Shown: one piece after another, positions 27,016 to 35,959 of the stretch
Numbering within the stretch: the first letter of the stretch is position 1
Layout: each line of letters opens with the position of its first letter
Origin: CAIWHR01 sp963811685
Lineage (GTDB): Bacteria; Pseudomonadota; Gammaproteobacteria; Burkholderiales; Casimicrobiaceae
Reading direction: 5' to 3'
Length of the DNA: 64,000 bases
Assembly: GCA_963811685.1 (NCBI GenBank)
Contig: CAWESK010000010.1
Span: 1-64,000, forward strand
Notes under the pieces: generated by a model
What the model saw: only the letters and a program-made list of their open reading frames with translations
Told to the model about the DNA's origin: nothing
The model's database searches: none
Made by a program: the position numbers and the translations under genes

Positions 27016-27288
27016 ATGCTGCGCGTGAATCTCGTCCTGCTCGTCCTCGTCGTCGCCTGCGGGATTTCGCTCGTCACGTCGCGTCACCAGGCGCGCAAGC
27101 TCTTCGTCGATCTCGAGCGCGCGCAGGCCGAGGCGCGCAATTACGAGACCGAGTACGGACAGCTGCAGCTCGAGCAATCGACGTGGGCGATGCCCTCGAG
27201 GGTGGAGAAGATCGCGCGGAGCTCGCTCGGCATGGAGCTGCCGAATGCCGCGCGCGTCGAGATTGTTCCGCCGGGAGAGAAGCGGTGA
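27016..27288 (+). CDS. ftsL: Cell division protein FtsL
   Basis: A 90-residue bitopic membrane protein: short N-terminus, one transmembrane helix (LVLLVLVVACGISLVTS), then a coiled coil (RKLFVDLERAQAEARNYETE) and a conserved end (VEKIARSSLGMELP). It bridges FtsQ/FtsB and the FtsWI synthase in the divisome. Position between rsmH and ftsI and the four-base GTGA overlap with ftsI settle the identity. Confidence 0.93.
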   Translation: MLRVNLVLLVLVVACGISLVTSRHQARKLFVDLERAQAEARNYETEYGQLQLEQSTWAMPSRVEKIARSSLGMELPNAARVEIVPPGEKR

Positions 27289-29018
27289 GAACGGCGACGC
27301 TGCGGCGCGGCAAGACACCGGCGCTCGCGCTGCCGCGCTTCCGCGCACCGGCGCTGTTCGGCGTGCTCACGCTCGCGTTTGCCGTGCTCGCCGGGCGCAG
27401 CGTCTACCTGCAGTGGTTCGACAACGAGTTCCTGCAGGAGCAAGGCAGCGCGCGCTACAGCCGCGAGCTCGAAGTGCCGGCGCATCGCGGACGCATCGTC
27501 GACCGGCTGGGCGAGGCGCTCGCCATCTCCACGCCCGTCAAGTCGCTGTGGGTGTTCCCCGCGAAGTTCGATCCGACGCCGGCGCAGGTCGCGGAGCTCG
27601 CGAAGGTGCTGGAGATCACGCCGCAGGCGCTTTCACGCAGGATCGACCCCGACGAGGATTTCGCCTACCTCGCGAAGCAGCTGCCGCCCGAGATCGCCGA
27701 CCGCGCGCTGGCGCTCAAGATTGCGGGACTCAACGAGCACAACGAATACCGTCGCTACTACCCGGCCGGCGAGACGATGAGCCACATCCTGGGCTTCACC
27801 GGCGACCGCGACGTCGGCCAGGAAGGCATCGAGCTCGCGCAGCAGGAGTGGCTCGGCGGACGCCCCGGCAGCCGCCGCGTGATCATCAACCGTCGCGGCG
27901 ACGCCGTCGAGGACGTCGAGTCGATCCGCGCGCCGCAGGCGGGCCGCGATCTCGCGCTCGCGATCGACACGCGCCTGCAGCACATAGCGTTCCGCGAGCT
28001 CAAGGCGGCGGTCGAGGCCAACAAGGCGAAGGCGGGCGGCCTCGTGATCCTCGACTCGCGCAGCGGCGAGATCCTGGCACTCGCGAACTGGCCGACATAC
28101 AACCCGAACGCGCGCAACCGCGTCTCGCGCGACAAGATGCGCAATCGCGCGCTGACCGACGTCTTCGAGCCGGGCTCGACGCTGAAGCCGTTCACGATCG
28201 CGGCAGCGCTCGAGTCGGGCCGTGTGCGTCCCGACACGGTGATCCAGACGGCGCCGGGCACGCTGACGATCGGCCCCGCGACGATCCACGACGCGCATGT
28301 CAACGGCGCGCTCACCGTCGAGCAGGTGATCCAGAAGTCGTCGAACGTCGGTGCCGCGAAGATCGCGCTGTCGCTGCCGCCGGAGACGATGTGGCACATG
28401 CTCTCGGAGTCCGGCTTCGGCACGCCGCCGAAGACGGGATTTCCCGGCGAAGTCGCGGGAAGGCTGCGGCCGGCGAAGACATGGCGGCCGATCGAGCAGG
28501 CGACGATGGCGTACGGCCACGGGATCTCGGTCAACCTGGTCCAGCTGGCGCGCGCCTACACCGTGTTTGCCAACGAGGGCGAACTCAAGCCGGCGACGCT
28601 GCTCAAAACAAGCGGTCCCGTCGCGGGCCGGCCGGTGATGCAGCCGGAGACCGCGCTCGCGGTGCGGCGAATGCTCGAGATGGCCGTGCAGCCCGCCGGG
28701 ACGGCGCCCAAAGCGCAGGTGCCGGGTTATCGGGTGGCCGGCAAAACCGGCACCGCGCACAAGCTGGAAGGTCATGCCTACACCGCGAAATACGTGTCGT
28801 CGTTCGTCGGCTTCGCCCCGGCGTCGGCGCCCCGGCTCATCGTCGCGGTAATGATCGACGAGCCAGGCGGGCCCGCGCATTTCGGCGGCGATGTGGCGGC
28901 GCCCGTGTTCTCCACGGTGACCGGCGCCGCGCTGCGCATGCTCGCCGTACCGAACGATGCGCCCGTCGACAACGTGGTCCTGCCGCCGCCGGGCGCGGCC
29001 GTCGACGAGGAAACGTGA
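27285..29018 (+). CDS. ftsI: Peptidoglycan transpeptidase FtsI (PBP3)
   Basis: Septal class B penicillin-binding protein, 577 residues. After an N-terminal membrane anchor (LFGVLTLAFAVLAGRSVYLQ) and the pedestal motif (RGRIVDRLGEALAIS), the transpeptidase domain carries the three active motifs: SxxK in FEPGSTLKPFTI (near residue 297), SxN in QKSSNVGAAK, and KTG in VAGKTGTAHK. The GTG start at 27285 overlaps the ftsL stop. Intact. Ends with a TGATG overlap into murE. Confidence 0.96.
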   Translation: MRTATLRRGKTPALALPRFRAPALFGVLTLAFAVLAGRSVYLQWFDNEFLQEQGSARYSRELEVPAHRGRIVDRLGEALAISTPVKSLWVFPAKFDPTPAQVAELAKVLEITPQALSRRIDPDEDFAYLAKQLPPEIADRALALKIAGLNEHNEYRRYYPAGETMSHILGFTGDRDVGQEGIELAQQEWLGGRPGSRRVIINRRGDAVEDVESIRAPQAGRDLALAIDTRLQHIAFRELKAAVEANKAKAGGLVILDSRSGEILALANWPTYNPNARNRVSRDKMRNRALTDVFEPGSTLKPFTIAAALESGRVRPDTVIQTAPGTLTIGPATIHDAHVNGALTVEQVIQKSSNVGAAKIALSLPPETMWHMLSESGFGTPPKTGFPGEVAGRLRPAKTWRPIEQATMAYGHGISVNLVQLARAYTVFANEGELKPATLLKTSGPVAGRPVMQPETALAVRRMLEMAVQPAGTAPKAQVPGYRVAGKTGTAHKLEGHAYTAKYVSSFVGFAPASAPRLIVAVMIDEPGGPAHFGGDVAAPVFSTVTGAALRMLAVPNDAPVDNVVLPPPGAAVDEET

Positions 29019-30499
29019 TGGCGTCGCTGCCGCTTCCCGAGCTCGACGTGCCCGCGCTCATCACGCGGCTCGGCGCAAAGCCGCGGCGCATCACCGCCGA
29101 CAGCCGGCGGGTGCAGGCTGGCGATGCGTTCGCCGCCTATCCCGGAACGCAGGCGGATGGCCGCAAGTTCATCGCCGACGCGCTCGCGAACGGTGCGGGC
29201 GCGGTGCTGTGGGAACCGCAGGGCTTCGCGTGGAATCGCGACTGGACCGCGGCGCAGCTTCCGGTCGAGAACTTGAAGCACAAGCTCGGCGTCATCGCCG
29301 ATTTCATTTTTGGCAGTCCGTCGCAGGCGCTGTGGGTCGTCGGCGTCACCGGCACCAATGGCAAGACGTCGTGCACGCAGTGGATCGCGCAATGCCTCGA
29401 CCGCTGCGGTCGCCGCGCCGCGGTGTCCGGCACGCTCGGCAACGGCTTGATCGGCGCGCCGGAGCCCGCCACCCACACGACGCCGGATGCGGCGCAACTG
29501 CAGGAGATGCTCGCGCGCTACAAGGCAGCGGGTGCGCGCTCGATCGCGATCGAGGTGTCCTCGCACGGTCTCGATCAGGGCCGGGTCAACGGCGTGGCCT
29601 TCGACATCGCGCTGTTCACCAATCTCACCCGCGACCATCTCGACTATCACGGCACGATGGCCGCGTACGGCGCGGCGAAGGCGAAGCTCTTCGCGTGGCC
29701 GGGGCTGCACGCGCAGGTCGTCAACGCCGACGACGCGTTCGGGCAAAGCCTCGCCGATGCCGCGCGCGCCCGCGGGCAGAAGGTGCTCACGTACGGCCTC
29801 GCGAATGCCGACATCGCGGCGACGGGCATCGCGAACGTGAGCCGCGGCATCGCGCTGTCGGTGGCAACACCGTGGGGCCGCGGCGACCTCAAGACCACCC
29901 TCGTCGGCGCCTTCAATGCGTCGAACCTGCTCGGCTGCCTCGCCGTGCTCCTTGCGAGCGACGTGCCGCTCGCCGACGCGCTGGCTGCGCTGTCGGCGAT
30001 GGAGCCGCCGCCCGGACGAATGCAGCGCCTCGGCGGCGGCGACGATCCGCTCGTCGTCGTCGACTATGCGCATTCGCCCGATGCGCTGGAGAAGGTGCTG
30101 ACGGCGCTGCGGCCCGCAGTCCTCGAAGGCGGCGAGCTCGTTTGCGTCTTCGGATGCGGCGGCGATCGCGACGCCGGCAAGCGGCCGGAGATGGGGCGTG
30201 TCGCCTCCACGCTTGCCGACCGCGTCATCGTCACCAGCGACAACCCGCGCACCGAGGACCCGGCGGCAATCACGAGCGCGATCGTCCGGGGCATTCGCGA
30301 CACCGGCAACCGCCGCTGGATCGTCGACCTCGACCGCGCCACCGCGATCAACGCCGGAATCGGCGGCGCGAAGGCAGGCGATGTCGTGCTGATCGCCGGC
30401 AAGGGCCACGAGGATTATCAGGATGCGAACGGCGTGCGCACGCATTTTTCGGACGTCGAAGCCGCCGCCGCGGCACTCGCGCGAAGGAGGGCGGAATGA
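29018..30499 (+). CDS. murE: UDP-MurNAc-tripeptide synthetase MurE (meso-DAP adding)
   Basis: Adds meso-diaminopimelate to UDP-MurNAc-L-Ala-D-Glu, 493 residues. The ATP loop GVTGTNGKTSCTQW is at residues 109-122; NLTRDHLDYHGTM and VVVDYAHSPDALEK are the Mur-ligase motifs; TSDNPRTEDP contains the DNPR sequence specific for meso-DAP rather than lysine. The ATG at 29018 overlaps the ftsI stop by one base. A separate gene from murF, as in most Betaproteobacteria. Confidence 0.96.
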   Translation: MASLPLPELDVPALITRLGAKPRRITADSRRVQAGDAFAAYPGTQADGRKFIADALANGAGAVLWEPQGFAWNRDWTAAQLPVENLKHKLGVIADFIFGSPSQALWVVGVTGTNGKTSCTQWIAQCLDRCGRRAAVSGTLGNGLIGAPEPATHTTPDAAQLQEMLARYKAAGARSIAIEVSSHGLDQGRVNGVAFDIALFTNLTRDHLDYHGTMAAYGAAKAKLFAWPGLHAQVVNADDAFGQSLADAARARGQKVLTYGLANADIAATGIANVSRGIALSVATPWGRGDLKTTLVGAFNASNLLGCLAVLLASDVPLADALAALSAMEPPPGRMQRLGGGDDPLVVVDYAHSPDALEKVLTALRPAVLEGGELVCVFGCGGDRDAGKRPEMGRVASTLADRVIVTSDNPRTEDPAAITSAIVRGIRDTGNRRWIVDLDRATAINAGIGGAKAGDVVLIAGKGHEDYQDANGVRTHFSDVEAAAAALARRRAE

Positions 30500-32082
30500 T
30501 GGACACCGCAACCGCCGCCCGCGCCGTCGCCGGTCACCTCGTGGGTGCCAACGTGGGCTTTGCCCGGGTGGTGACCGACACGCGCAAGCTCGCGCCCGGC
30601 GATCTCTTCGTCGCACTTGCCGGTGAGCATTTCGACGGTCACGACTTCGTGCCGGCGGCCTTCGAGCAGGGCGCCGTCGCGGCGCTGGTCGCCGCGAATC
30701 GCGCGGCCGCGATCTCCGGCAACCTGATCGCGGTGACCGACCCGCGCGAGGCGCTGTCCGCTCTCGCCGCCCACTGGCGCCGGCAGTTCGGCATTCCGGT
30801 CGTCGTCGTCGTCGGCAGCAACGGCAAGACGACGGTGAAGGAAATGCTGGCGTCCATCCTGCGCATGCAGTTCGGCGTCTCGCATGTGCTCGCGACCGAA
30901 GGCAATCTCAACAATGCGATCGGGCTGCCGCTGACTTTGCTCGCGCTCCGCAGCGCGCACCGCGTCGCCGTGATCGAGCTCGGGATGAACCACCGCGGCG
31001 AGACGGCGGAGCTCGCCGCGATTGCGCAGCCGACCGTCGCGCTCGTCAACAATGCGCAACGCGAGCACCAGGAATTCATGCGCACCGTCGGCGACGTCGC
31101 CGCGGAGCATGCCGACCTGATCCGCGCGCTGCCCCCCGGCGGGATCGCGGTGGTCAACGCCGACGATGCGTTCGTCGATGTGTGGCGCGATACCGCGCAA
31201 GAACAGGCCGGCGTCGGGGTAATCGAGTTTGGTCTCGACCATCCGGCGGCGGTGCATGCGCGATGCGCGGTCACCGCGGGCGGCTCAGTGTTGTCGCTGT
31301 CGACGCCGGCGGGTGATGCGACGGTCCGGCTCGCCGTTCCCGGACGGCACACGGCGAGCAATGCCCTCGCCGCGGCGACGGCCGCGCTCGCGCTCGGCGT
31401 CGCGCTCGAGGCGGTGGTGAGCGGACTGGAAGCGTTCCGCGCGGTGCCGGGACGGCTCGCGGCGATGCGCGCGGCCAGCGGCGCTGCGGTCATCGACGAC
31501 ACGTACAACGCGAATCCCGATTCGGTGCGCGCGGCGATCGACGTGCTGGGCGCCGCGCCGTCGCCGAGATGGCTGGTGCTGGGCGACATGGGCGAAGTCG
31601 GCGTCGAGGGTCCGGCGTTCCACCGCGAAGTCGGCGCGTTCGCGCGCGCGGCGGGCGTGGACCGCCTTCTCACCACCGGAGCGCTCGCCGCCGAAGCGGG
31701 TGCGGCCTTCGGACCCGGCGCCGATCATTTCGCGAGCGTCGATGCGCTCGCGCGCCACGTCGCTGCCGAGGCGGGCGCCGAGGTCACCGTGCTGGTCAAG
31801 GGCTCGCGGTTCATGCGGATGGAGCGTGTCGTCGCTGCGCTCGTCGAGACCCCCCCGGAGCATGCTTCGCATGCCTCCCCCAGGGGGCCGCCGTCCTCGG
31901 GGCGGCCCGTCGGACGGTGGGGCGCCCCCGCAGCGTGCTTCGCACGCCTCCCCCGAGGGGGCCGCCGTCCTCGGGGCGGCCCGTCGGACGGTGGGGCGCC
32001 CCCGCAGCGTGCTTCGCACGCCTCCCCCCGAGGGGGCCGCCGTCCTCGGGGCGGCCCGTCGGACGGCGAAGGGGACCGCTGA
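30496..32082 (+). CDS. murF: UDP-MurNAc-pentapeptide synthetase MurF with repeat-encoded C-terminal tail
   Basis: Adds D-Ala-D-Ala to the UDP-MurNAc tripeptide. The ATP loop VVVVGSNGKTTVKEMLASIL and motifs NLNNAIGLPLTLL, VIDDTYNANPDSVRAAI and LVKGSRFMRMERVV are intact. The family normally ends soon after the last motif (E. coli MurF has 452 residues). Here the frame runs on through a tandem GC-rich repeat, adding about 75 residues of low-complexity Pro/Gly/Arg sequence (ASHASPRG, PSSGRPVG repeated) for a total of 528. The start could be either of two adjacent ATGs (30496 or 30499), both after AAGGAGG. Confidence 0.93.
   Translation: MMDTATAARAVAGHLVGANVGFARVVTDTRKLAPGDLFVALAGEHFDGHDFVPAAFEQGAVAALVAANRAAAISGNLIAVTDPREALSALAAHWRRQFGIPVVVVVGSNGKTTVKEMLASILRMQFGVSHVLATEGNLNNAIGLPLTLLALRSAHRVAVIELGMNHRGETAELAAIAQPTVALVNNAQREHQEFMRTVGDVAAEHADLIRALPPGGIAVVNADDAFVDVWRDTAQEQAGVGVIEFGLDHPAAVHARCAVTAGGSVLSLSTPAGDATVRLAVPGRHTASNALAAATAALALGVALEAVVSGLEAFRAVPGRLAAMRAASGAAVIDDTYNANPDSVRAAIDVLGAAPSPRWLVLGDMGEVGVEGPAFHREVGAFARAAGVDRLLTTGALAAEAGAAFGPGADHFASVDALARHVAAEAGAEVTVLVKGSRFMRMERVVAALVETPPEHASHASPRGPPSSGRPVGRWGAPAACFARLPRGGRRPRGGPSDGGAPPQRASHASPRGGRRPRGGPSDGEGDR
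31864..32066. repeat. Tandem 73-74 bp palindromic repeat, nearly three copies
   Basis: Units begin at 31864, 31937 and 32011, the last one partial. Each unit combines three inverted repeats: GCGTGC-TTC-GCACGC across unit junctions, CCCCC-GAGGGGG, and CCGTCC ... GGACGG around a TCGGGGCGGCC core. Units differ only at a few positions (a C in place of T, and one or two bases in the C/G run). They resemble the GC-rich intergenic palindromes abundant in Comamonadaceae-type genomes. The array lies inside the murF frame and stops 16 bases before the mraY start. Confidence 0.9.
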
Positions 32083-33233
32083 TGCTGCTCTGGCTCGCCG
32101 ACCTGCTCGCGAAGGACATCCGCGCCTTCAACGTCTTCGGCTACCTGACGCTGCGCGCGGTGCTCGCGTGCATGACGGCGCTGTTCATCTCGTTCATCGT
32201 CGGCCCGCGCATGATCGCGTGGCTTTCGCGGATGAAGATCGGACAGTCGGTGCGCGACGATGGCCCGCAGACGCATCTCACCAAGGCCGGCACGCCGACG
32301 ATGGGCGGCGCGCTGATCCTCGTGTCGATTGCGGTGACCACGCTCCTCTGGGGCGATCTCGCCAACCGCTTCGTCTGGGTCGTGCTGCTCGTGATGGTGG
32401 GCTTCGGCGCGATCGGCTGGGTCGACGACTGGCGCAAGGTCGTGCATCGCAATCCCAAGGGGCTTTCCGCGCGGCAGAAGATCCTGTGGCAATCGGCGAT
32501 CGGGTTCGTCGCCGCCACCTATCTCGCGTTCTCGGTCTCCGCGCCCGACAACATGCAGCTGCAGCGGCTGTTCGTCGACTGGATCGGCAGCGGCTTCAAC
32601 GTCAACCTGTCGCCGAAGACCGACCTCATCGTGCCGTTCTTCAAGACGATCTCCTATCCGCTCGGTGTCTGGGGCTTCATCGCGCTGACGTGGTGCGTGA
32701 TCGTGGGCACGAGCAACGCGGTCAACCTGACCGACGGTCTCGACGGGCTTGCGATCATGCCGACGGTGATGATCGGCGCCGCGCTCGGCATCTTCGCCTA
32801 CGTGAGCGGCAACGCGATCTTCGCGCGCTACCTGCAATTCCCGTTGATCACCGGCGCCGGCGAGCTCGCGGTGATCTGCGGCGCAATCGCGGGCGCGGGG
32901 CTGGGTTTTCTCTGGTTCAACGCCTATCCGGCCGAAGTGTTCATGGGCGACGTGGGCGCGCTCTCGCTCGGCGCCGCGCTCGGCACAATCGCCGTGATCG
33001 TCCGCCAGGAGATCGTGCTGTTCATCATGGGGGGCGTGTTCGTCGTCGAGACGCTGTCGGTGATCGTGCAGGTGGCATCGTTCAAGCTGACCGGGCGTCG
33101 CGTGTTCCGGATGGCGCCGATCCATCACCACTACGAGCTCAAGGGCTGGAAGGAGAACCAGGTCGTCGTGCGTTTCTGGATCATCACGATGCTGCTGGTG
33201 CTGTTCGGCCTTTCCTCGCTGAAGCTGCGCTGA
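32082..33233 (+). CDS. mraY: Phospho-MurNAc-pentapeptide transferase MraY
   Basis: Membrane enzyme making lipid I from UDP-MurNAc-pentapeptide and undecaprenyl phosphate, 383 residues with about ten helices. Motifs: SVRDDGPQTHLTKAGTPTMG, the Mg2+-binding NLTDGLDGLAIMPTV, FMGDVGALSLGAALG, and the HHHYE-type loop in APIHHHYELKGW. ATG at 32082 overlaps the murF stop by one base, downstream of GAAGGGG. The repeat array ends just before this ribosome site. Confidence 0.96.
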   Translation: MLLWLADLLAKDIRAFNVFGYLTLRAVLACMTALFISFIVGPRMIAWLSRMKIGQSVRDDGPQTHLTKAGTPTMGGALILVSIAVTTLLWGDLANRFVWVVLLVMVGFGAIGWVDDWRKVVHRNPKGLSARQKILWQSAIGFVAATYLAFSVSAPDNMQLQRLFVDWIGSGFNVNLSPKTDLIVPFFKTISYPLGVWGFIALTWCVIVGTSNAVNLTDGLDGLAIMPTVMIGAALGIFAYVSGNAIFARYLQFPLITGAGELAVICGAIAGAGLGFLWFNAYPAEVFMGDVGALSLGAALGTIAVIVRQEIVLFIMGGVFVVETLSVIVQVASFKLTGRRVFRMAPIHHHYELKGWKENQVVVRFWIITMLLVLFGLSSLKLR

Positions 33234-34609
33234 TGAACTACTCGGGGCGCAATGCGGTCGTGCTGGGGCTCGGGCTCACCGGGTTCTCGCTCGCGCGTCA
33301 TCTCGCCGCAGGCGGCGCGACGGTGCGGGTCGCCGATACGCGGCCCGAGCCGCCGTTCGCCGACCGCCTCGCGTCGGCCTGCCCGGGTGTTGCGCTGTCC
33401 GCGGGTCCGCTGACCGACGCCACGATCAAGGACGCCGATCTGATCGCGATCAGCCCGGGCATCGCGAAAGACCAGCCGGCGATCGCGTCCGCCGTGGCGC
33501 GCGGCGTGGAGCTCGTCGGCGACATCGAGCTCTTTGCGCGCGCGCTGCCGCCGGCGCAGAAGGTGCTCGCCGTCACCGGATCGAATGGCAAGACGACGGT
33601 GACGGCGCTCACGGGAGCGCTGGCGCGGGCTGCCGGCCTCGGGACGGTCGTCGCCGGCAACATCGGCGAGGCGGTGCTCGATGCGATTCCCGCGGATGGG
33701 CGCTGGCCCGATGTGTTCGTGCTCGAGCTGTCGAGCTTCCAGCTGGAAACGACATCGTCGCTCGCGCCGGTCGCGGCGACGGTGCTCAACGTCACCGACA
33801 ACCATCTCGACCGTTACGCGAGCATCGACGACTATGCGGCAGCGAAGGCGCGGATCTTCGCGCGCGGCGGAATACAGGTGCTCAATCGCGACGACCCGCG
33901 CTCGCTCGCGATGCGGCTGCCGGGGCGCCTCGTGCAGACGTTCGGCGCCGGCGTGCCGGAATCCGAGGAGGCATGGGGCATCGTCGAGCGCGGAGGTGAG
34001 GCCGGCGGCGCATGGCTCGCGCGCGGCGGCGCGCTCGTGCTGCCGGTCGCGGATCTCCATCTCGTCGGCCGGCACAACGCGCAGAATGCTCTCGCAGCCC
34101 TCGCGCTCGTGTCCGCGGTGGCCAAGATCGACCGCGGGGTCACCGCAGCGCTTGCCCGCTTCGAAGGGCTGCCGCACCGGATGCAGCGCATTGCGGATGC
34201 CGGCGGCGTCGTCTACGTCGACGACTCGAAGGGCACGACCGTGGCGGCGACGAAAGCCGCGCTCGCGGGCATCGACCGTGCCGTCGTGCTGATCGCGGGC
34301 GGCGACGGCAAGGGACAGGACTTTGGGGCGTTACGCGACACCGTCGATGCGCGCTGCCGCGCGGTGCTGCTGATCGGCCGCGACGCGCCGCTGCTGGAGC
34401 GCGCACTGGCAGGAACGCGGGCCGTCGTCGAACGCTGCGGGACACTCGAAGCCGCCGTCGCGCGTGCCGTGTCGATCGCAAGGCCCGGCGACGCCGTGCT
34501 GCTGTCGCCCGCCTGCGCGAGCCTCGATCAGTTCGCCAACTACGTCGAGCGCGGCGAGCGGTTCGCGAGCCTCGTCCGGATGCATGCCGGGGAGCGCGCG
34601 CATGCGTAA
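33233..34609 (+). CDS. murD: UDP-MurNAc-L-alanine--D-glutamate ligase MurD
   Basis: Adds D-glutamate to UDP-MurNAc-L-Ala, 458 residues. N-terminal Rossmann-like GLGLTGFSLARHLAAGG, ATP loop VLAVTGSNGKTTVTALTG, NVTDNHLDRYASIDDY, and the C-terminal DDSKGTTVAATKAAL and LLSPACASLDQFANYVERGE motifs are all present. Start ATG shares one base with the mraY stop; the 3' end overlaps ftsW by eight bases. Intact. Confidence 0.96.
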   Translation: MNYSGRNAVVLGLGLTGFSLARHLAAGGATVRVADTRPEPPFADRLASACPGVALSAGPLTDATIKDADLIAISPGIAKDQPAIASAVARGVELVGDIELFARALPPAQKVLAVTGSNGKTTVTALTGALARAAGLGTVVAGNIGEAVLDAIPADGRWPDVFVLELSSFQLETTSSLAPVAATVLNVTDNHLDRYASIDDYAAAKARIFARGGIQVLNRDDPRSLAMRLPGRLVQTFGAGVPESEEAWGIVERGGEAGGAWLARGGALVLPVADLHLVGRHNAQNALAALALVSAVAKIDRGVTAALARFEGLPHRMQRIADAGGVVYVDDSKGTTVAATKAALAGIDRAVVLIAGGDGKGQDFGALRDTVDARCRAVLLIGRDAPLLERALAGTRAVVERCGTLEAAVARAVSIARPGDAVLLSPACASLDQFANYVERGERFASLVRMHAGERAHA

Positions 34610-35846
34610 GGCGATCACGTCGACCGCGATGCTGCGACCGTTCGCCGCGCCCAAGGTGATCGCGGCGCTCGGCGCGCTGCCGCGCAATCCGCGGACGATG
34701 CTCGTGTACGACGCCTCGCTCGCATGGGCGGCGCTCCTGCTGCTCGCGGCGGGACTCGTGATGGTGTATTCGGCGTCGATCGCGATGGCCGAGGCGTCGT
34801 CGTACACCGGCTTTCGCGCGTGGTATTTCCTGGTGCGCCACGGTCTGTTTCTCGCCGCCGGGCTCGTTGCCGGACTCGTCGCGTTCCAGATCCCGATGAA
34901 GGCATGGCAAGGGCTCGCGCCCTGGGTGTTCGCAGGCGCGGCGCTCCTGCTCGTGCTGGTGCTCGTTCCCGGCATTGGCCGTTCCGTCAACGGCAGCCGC
35001 CGCTGGCTCTCGCTCGTCATCATCAACCTGCAGCCATCCGAGCTCATGAAGCTCGCGGTCGTGCTGTATGCCGCGAGCTACGCGGTGCGCAAGGCCACGT
35101 TCCTGCACGCGCAGCAGCCGCTGAAGCAGACGCTGATCCGCGGTTTCCTGCCGCTGTTCGCGGTGATGGTCGCCACGGCGGCGCTGCTCCTCCTCGAGCC
35201 CGATTTCGGCGCGTTCGTCGTGATCGTCGCGATCGCATTCGGCATTCTCTTTCTCGGCGGTCTCGACTGGCGGCTCTTCCTCGGGCTCACGCTGCTGCTG
35301 CCGGTGGGATTGGCCGCGATCCTCGTCGCCGCGCCGTACCGGCTGCAGCGCCTCTCCGCGTTCCTCGACCCGTGGTCCGATCCGTTCGGCAAGGGGTATC
35401 AGCTTTCGCATTCGCTGATCGCGTTCGGGCGCGGCGAGTGGTTCGGTGTCGGCCTGGGCTCGAGCGTCGAGAAACTCATGTACCTGCCCGAAGCACATAC
35501 CGACTTCCTCCTCGCGGTGATTGCCGAGGAGCTGGGATTCGTCGGCGTCGCGGCCATCCTCGGCCTCTTCGTCTGGCTTCTCTATCGCGCGTATGCGATC
35601 AGCCGCCAGTCCGCGCGCCTCGAGCGTCCGTTCGCGGCGCTGACGGCACAGGGAATCGGCGTCTGGGTCGGCGTGCAGGCGATCATCAACATCGGCGTCA
35701 ACATGGGCGTGCTGCCGACGAAGGGCCTCACGCTGCCGCTGCTGTCGTTCGGCGGCTCGGGCATCGTCGCCAACTGCGTCGCCGTCGCGATCCTGCTGCG
35801 GGTCGATTACGAAAATCGGCGGCTTCTGCGGGGCTTTACGGTATGA
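34602..35846 (+). CDS. ftsW: Peptidoglycan glycosyltransferase FtsW
   Basis: SEDS-family septal glycosyltransferase, 414 residues, ten predicted helices. Key motifs: VYSASIAMAE in the first helix, NGSRRWLSL, LQPSELMKLAVVLYAA, LLEPDFGAFVVI (catalytic Asp), SAFLDPWSDPFGKGYQLSHS, EAHTDFLLAVIAEELGF and LPLLSFGGSGIVANCVAVAI. The C-terminal tail is YENRRLLRGFTV; its last ten residues reappear exactly in the two following mini-ORFs. The stop overlaps the first mini-ORF start (ATGA). Confidence 0.95.
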   Translation: MRKAITSTAMLRPFAAPKVIAALGALPRNPRTMLVYDASLAWAALLLLAAGLVMVYSASIAMAEASSYTGFRAWYFLVRHGLFLAAGLVAGLVAFQIPMKAWQGLAPWVFAGAALLLVLVLVPGIGRSVNGSRRWLSLVIINLQPSELMKLAVVLYAASYAVRKATFLHAQQPLKQTLIRGFLPLFAVMVATAALLLLEPDFGAFVVIVAIAFGILFLGGLDWRLFLGLTLLLPVGLAAILVAAPYRLQRLSAFLDPWSDPFGKGYQLSHSLIAFGRGEWFGVGLGSSVEKLMYLPEAHTDFLLAVIAEELGFVGVAAILGLFVWLLYRAYAISRQSARLERPFAALTAQGIGVWVGVQAIINIGVNMGVLPTKGLTLPLLSFGGSGIVANCVAVAILLRVDYENRRLLRGFTV

Positions 35847-35959
35847 CCGTCAACCCGCCGATTTCGGTGAAGGCTCATGCGCGCGGAGCGCGCGTGAAGG
35901 CCGCGAATGCGGCCGACCGGAACCAAAACCGCCGGCTGCTCCGAGGTTTCACAGTATGA
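35843..35959 (+). CDS. Mini-ORF 1 repeating the FtsW C-terminal tail (38 aa)
   Basis: Starts at an ATG that overlaps the ftsW stop by four bases and ends at a TGA that overlaps the next mini-ORF the same way. The peptide begins MTVNPPISVKAHARGARVKA, continues ANAADRNQ, and ends NRRLLRGFTV, the exact FtsW tail. Basic, soluble, no signal or membrane segment. No ribosome site is seen, so expression would need re-initiation after ftsW. Whether it is made as a peptide is unknown; synonymous recoding of the tail is the argument that it may be. Confidence 0.5.
   Translation: MTVNPPISVKAHARGARVKAANAADRNQNRRLLRGFTV

Noticed and set aside
31864..32066. CRISPR-like array
   Set aside because: Units are contiguous with no variable spacers and are internally palindromic over their whole length; there are no cas genes.
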